A stretch of 7,029 bases of DNA. Origin: an uncultured Porphyromonadaceae bacterium. GTDB lineage: Bacteria > Bacteroidota > Bacteroidia > Bacteroidales > Muribaculaceae. Location: NCBI GenBank assembly GCA_947174155.1, contig CAMWHX010000050.1, forward strand, positions 1 to 7,029. Reading direction: 5' to 3'. Each line of letters starts with the position of its first letter. The stretch's first letter is position 1. The notes under the pieces are model-generated. The model did no database searches. It was not told where the DNA came from and worked only from the letters and a program-made list of their open reading frames with translations. The position numbers and the translations under genes are program-made. Positions 6,179 to 7,029 of the stretch are shown piece after piece.

Positions 6179-6201
6179 TTCATAATTCATAATTCATAAT
6201 T
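6170..6201 (+). repeat. AATTCAT heptamer array overlapping the pyrH stop codon
   Basis: CATAATT (6170-6176) is followed by three AATTCAT units (6177-6197) and AATT (6198-6201). The pyrH stop codon (6176-6178) and its last two codons (His, Asn) are built from repeat-like sequence. There is no inverted partner in the 95-bp pyrH-frr gap, unlike the arrays after the radical SAM gene and frr. Confidence 0.85.
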
Positions 6202-6296
6202 TGGTTGAAGAAGGTGATATTCCAAGCCCTTATGAGGATTATGGATGATGATGAAGTGAATATCTATTTTGAACTATTACAAAATACACTATAACT

Positions 6297-6854
6297 ATGG
6301 AAGTAAAGGAATATCTTCAAAACGCCGAAGACTCCATGCAGCTCGCCGTGGAGTATCTTGACGAGACACTGTCGCGCATCCGTGCAGGCAAGGCGTCGGC
6401 CCGTCTTCTGGACGGTATCCGCGTAGACTACTACGGTTCGCAGGCACCCATCTCCAACGTGGCTAACATCAGCGTGCCCGATGCCCGCACCATCGCCATT
6501 ACACCCTGGGAGAAGTCGATGTTCAAGGAGATCGAGAAGGCTATCATCAACTCCGACCTCGGCATCACACCCGAGAACAACGGTGAAGTCATCCGTCTCG
6601 CAATCCCCCCTCTGACCGAGGATCGCCGTAAGCAGCTCGTCAAGCAGTGTAAGGGTGAGGCCGAGAATGCCAAAGTCTCTGTGCGCAATGCCCGCCGCGA
6701 GGCCATTGACGGTCTGAAAAAGGAGATCAAGAATGGTCTGAGCGAAGATATAGAGAAGGATGCCGAGGCCAAAGTGCAGAAGGTCCACGACAAATACATG
6801 AAACGCATCGACGAGGTATTTGCCGAGAAGGAGAAGGAGATCCTTACCGGCTGA
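6297..6854 (+). CDS. frr: ribosome recycling factor
   Basis: A 185-residue protein, the usual RRF length. With EF-G it splits the post-termination ribosome and is generally essential. Family hallmarks are present: the N-terminal helix with [17 protein letters not shown] (25-41), the hinge and domain II region [20 protein letters not shown] (43-62), ITPWEK (68-73), [20 protein letters not shown] (85-104), and the basic helix with [11 protein letters not shown] (126-136), which carries the conserved arginines that contact 23S rRNA. The long C-terminal charged helix completes the three-helix bundle of domain I. The start is preceded by an A/T-rich, Shine-Dalgarno-less leader. It lies 118 bp after pyrH, a widespread bacterial pairing, and no convincing separate promoter is visible in the gap. 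The stop is followed 2 nt later by an AATTCAT array. Confidence 0.97.
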   Translation: MEVKEYLQNAEDSMQLAVEYLDETLSRIRAGKASARLLDGIRVDYYGSQAPISNVANISVPDARTIAITPWEKSMFKEIEKAIINSDLGITPENNGEVIRLAIPPLTEDRRKQLVKQCKGEAENAKVSVRNARREAIDGLKKEIKNGLSEDIEKDAEAKVQKVHDKYMKRIDEVFAEKEKEILTG

Positions 6855-6856
6855 TC

Positions 6857-6881
6857 AATTCATAATTCATAATTAATAATT
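6857..6881 (+). repeat. AATTCAT array after frr
   Basis: Two AATTCAT units (6857-6870) are followed by AATT and the degenerate unit AATAATT (6875-6881), starting 2 bp after the frr stop. The end of the array, AATTAATAATTC (6871-6882), is a perfect 12-bp inverted match to GAATTATTAATT at 6961-6972, so an inverted partner is again present, here 78 bp away. Confidence 0.8.
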
Positions 6882-6972
6882 CTAGACGGATAAGCATCGA
6901 ATGTTGCGACGAAACGAGAGAAGCGGGTGGCCCCGGGCAGCCGCGTGTCTCGGTTATTTTGAATTATTAATT
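6871..6972. repeat. 12-bp inverted repeat enclosing a 78-bp GC-rich segment
   Basis: AATTAATAATTC (6871-6882) and GAATTATTAATT (6961-6972) are perfect inverted copies and enclose the probable terminator. No target-site duplication is obvious at the outer edges, and no coding sequence lies inside, so a MITE-like origin is not shown. To the right, 6973-7029 holds no gene, RNA or clear promoter that I can recognise. Confidence 0.7.
6912..6960 (+). terminator. probable intrinsic terminator of the pyrH-frr transcript
   Basis: CGAGA (6915-6919) pairs with TCTCG (6948-6952). After a 3x3 internal loop, GCGG (6923-6926) pairs with CCGC (6941-6944), and a short GCC/GGC stem (6930-6932 with 6936-6938) caps it. 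T-rich sequence follows (GTTATTTTG). The GC-rich hairpin contrasts sharply with the AT-rich surroundings. The U-tract is interrupted, so termination is likely but not certain; a structured small RNA or leader for a gene beyond the window is an alternative. Confidence 0.5.
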
Positions 6973-7029
6973 TTTAAATTAGACAAAAGTTGGCAAAGGG
7001 CTATTGCACCCCGGACCGCGCCGTTTGGG

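Noticed and set aside
6202..6296. Separate promoter for frr
   Set aside because: Only a partial match (TATTTTG) is present, with no -33 TTTG at about 20 nt; co-transcription with pyrH is simpler.
6264..6788. 174-residue minus-strand open frame
   Set aside because: It is antisense to frr, which has full family motifs; no promoter is seen for it.
6871..6972. MITE or insertion-sequence remnant
   Set aside because: Inverted ends exist, but no target-site duplication or transposase trace is visible and the ends look like the local repeat; kept only as an inverted repeat.

Overview
The window looks like a chromosomal housekeeping segment from Bacteroidota, most likely order Bacteroidales. Three divergent or intergenic sites match the Bacteroidetes sigma-ABfr promoter (TTTG, 20-nt spacer, TAnnTTTG) exactly. 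Starts lack Shine-Dalgarno sequences and sit behind A/T-rich leaders, and the gene set (pyrH, frr, a UvrA-like ATPase, a secreted PepC-type peptidase) fits. The family (perhaps Muribaculaceae) is only a guess. Genes are moderately GC-rich and intergenic DNA is very AT-rich.

Left half (about 1-3991), minus strand: a UvrA-like ABC ATPase lacking the UvrB-binding domain (143-2638) lies downstream of an exported C1B cysteine aminopeptidase (2768-3991). A strong hairpin terminator (2709-2738) separates them. The peptidase has a clear promoter at 4048-4079 and a palindrome just downstream of it.

Middle (4080-5470): a radical SAM enzyme of the COG0731 type reads rightward (4177-4962). An AATTCAT heptamer array with an inverted partner follows, then a bidirectional terminator, then tRNA-Ser(GCT) on the minus strand. 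The tRNA and pyrH have divergent promoters that use the same TTTG-N20-TAACTTTG form.

Right (5471-7029): pyrH (UMP kinase) and frr (ribosome recycling factor) are in the same direction and probably co-transcribed, since no terminator is visible between them. A structured hairpin after frr probably ends the transcript. The last ~57 bases carry no recognisable gene.

The most unusual feature is non-coding. The same 7-bp tandem repeat (AATTCAT)n begins at or within a few bases of the stop codon of all three consecutive rightward genes (radical SAM, pyrH, frr). Two of the three arrays have an inverted partner that could form a hairpin next to a terminator. Because the unit is 7 bp, the arrays place stop codons in all reading frames. 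No defence system, CRISPR array or transposase is visible.
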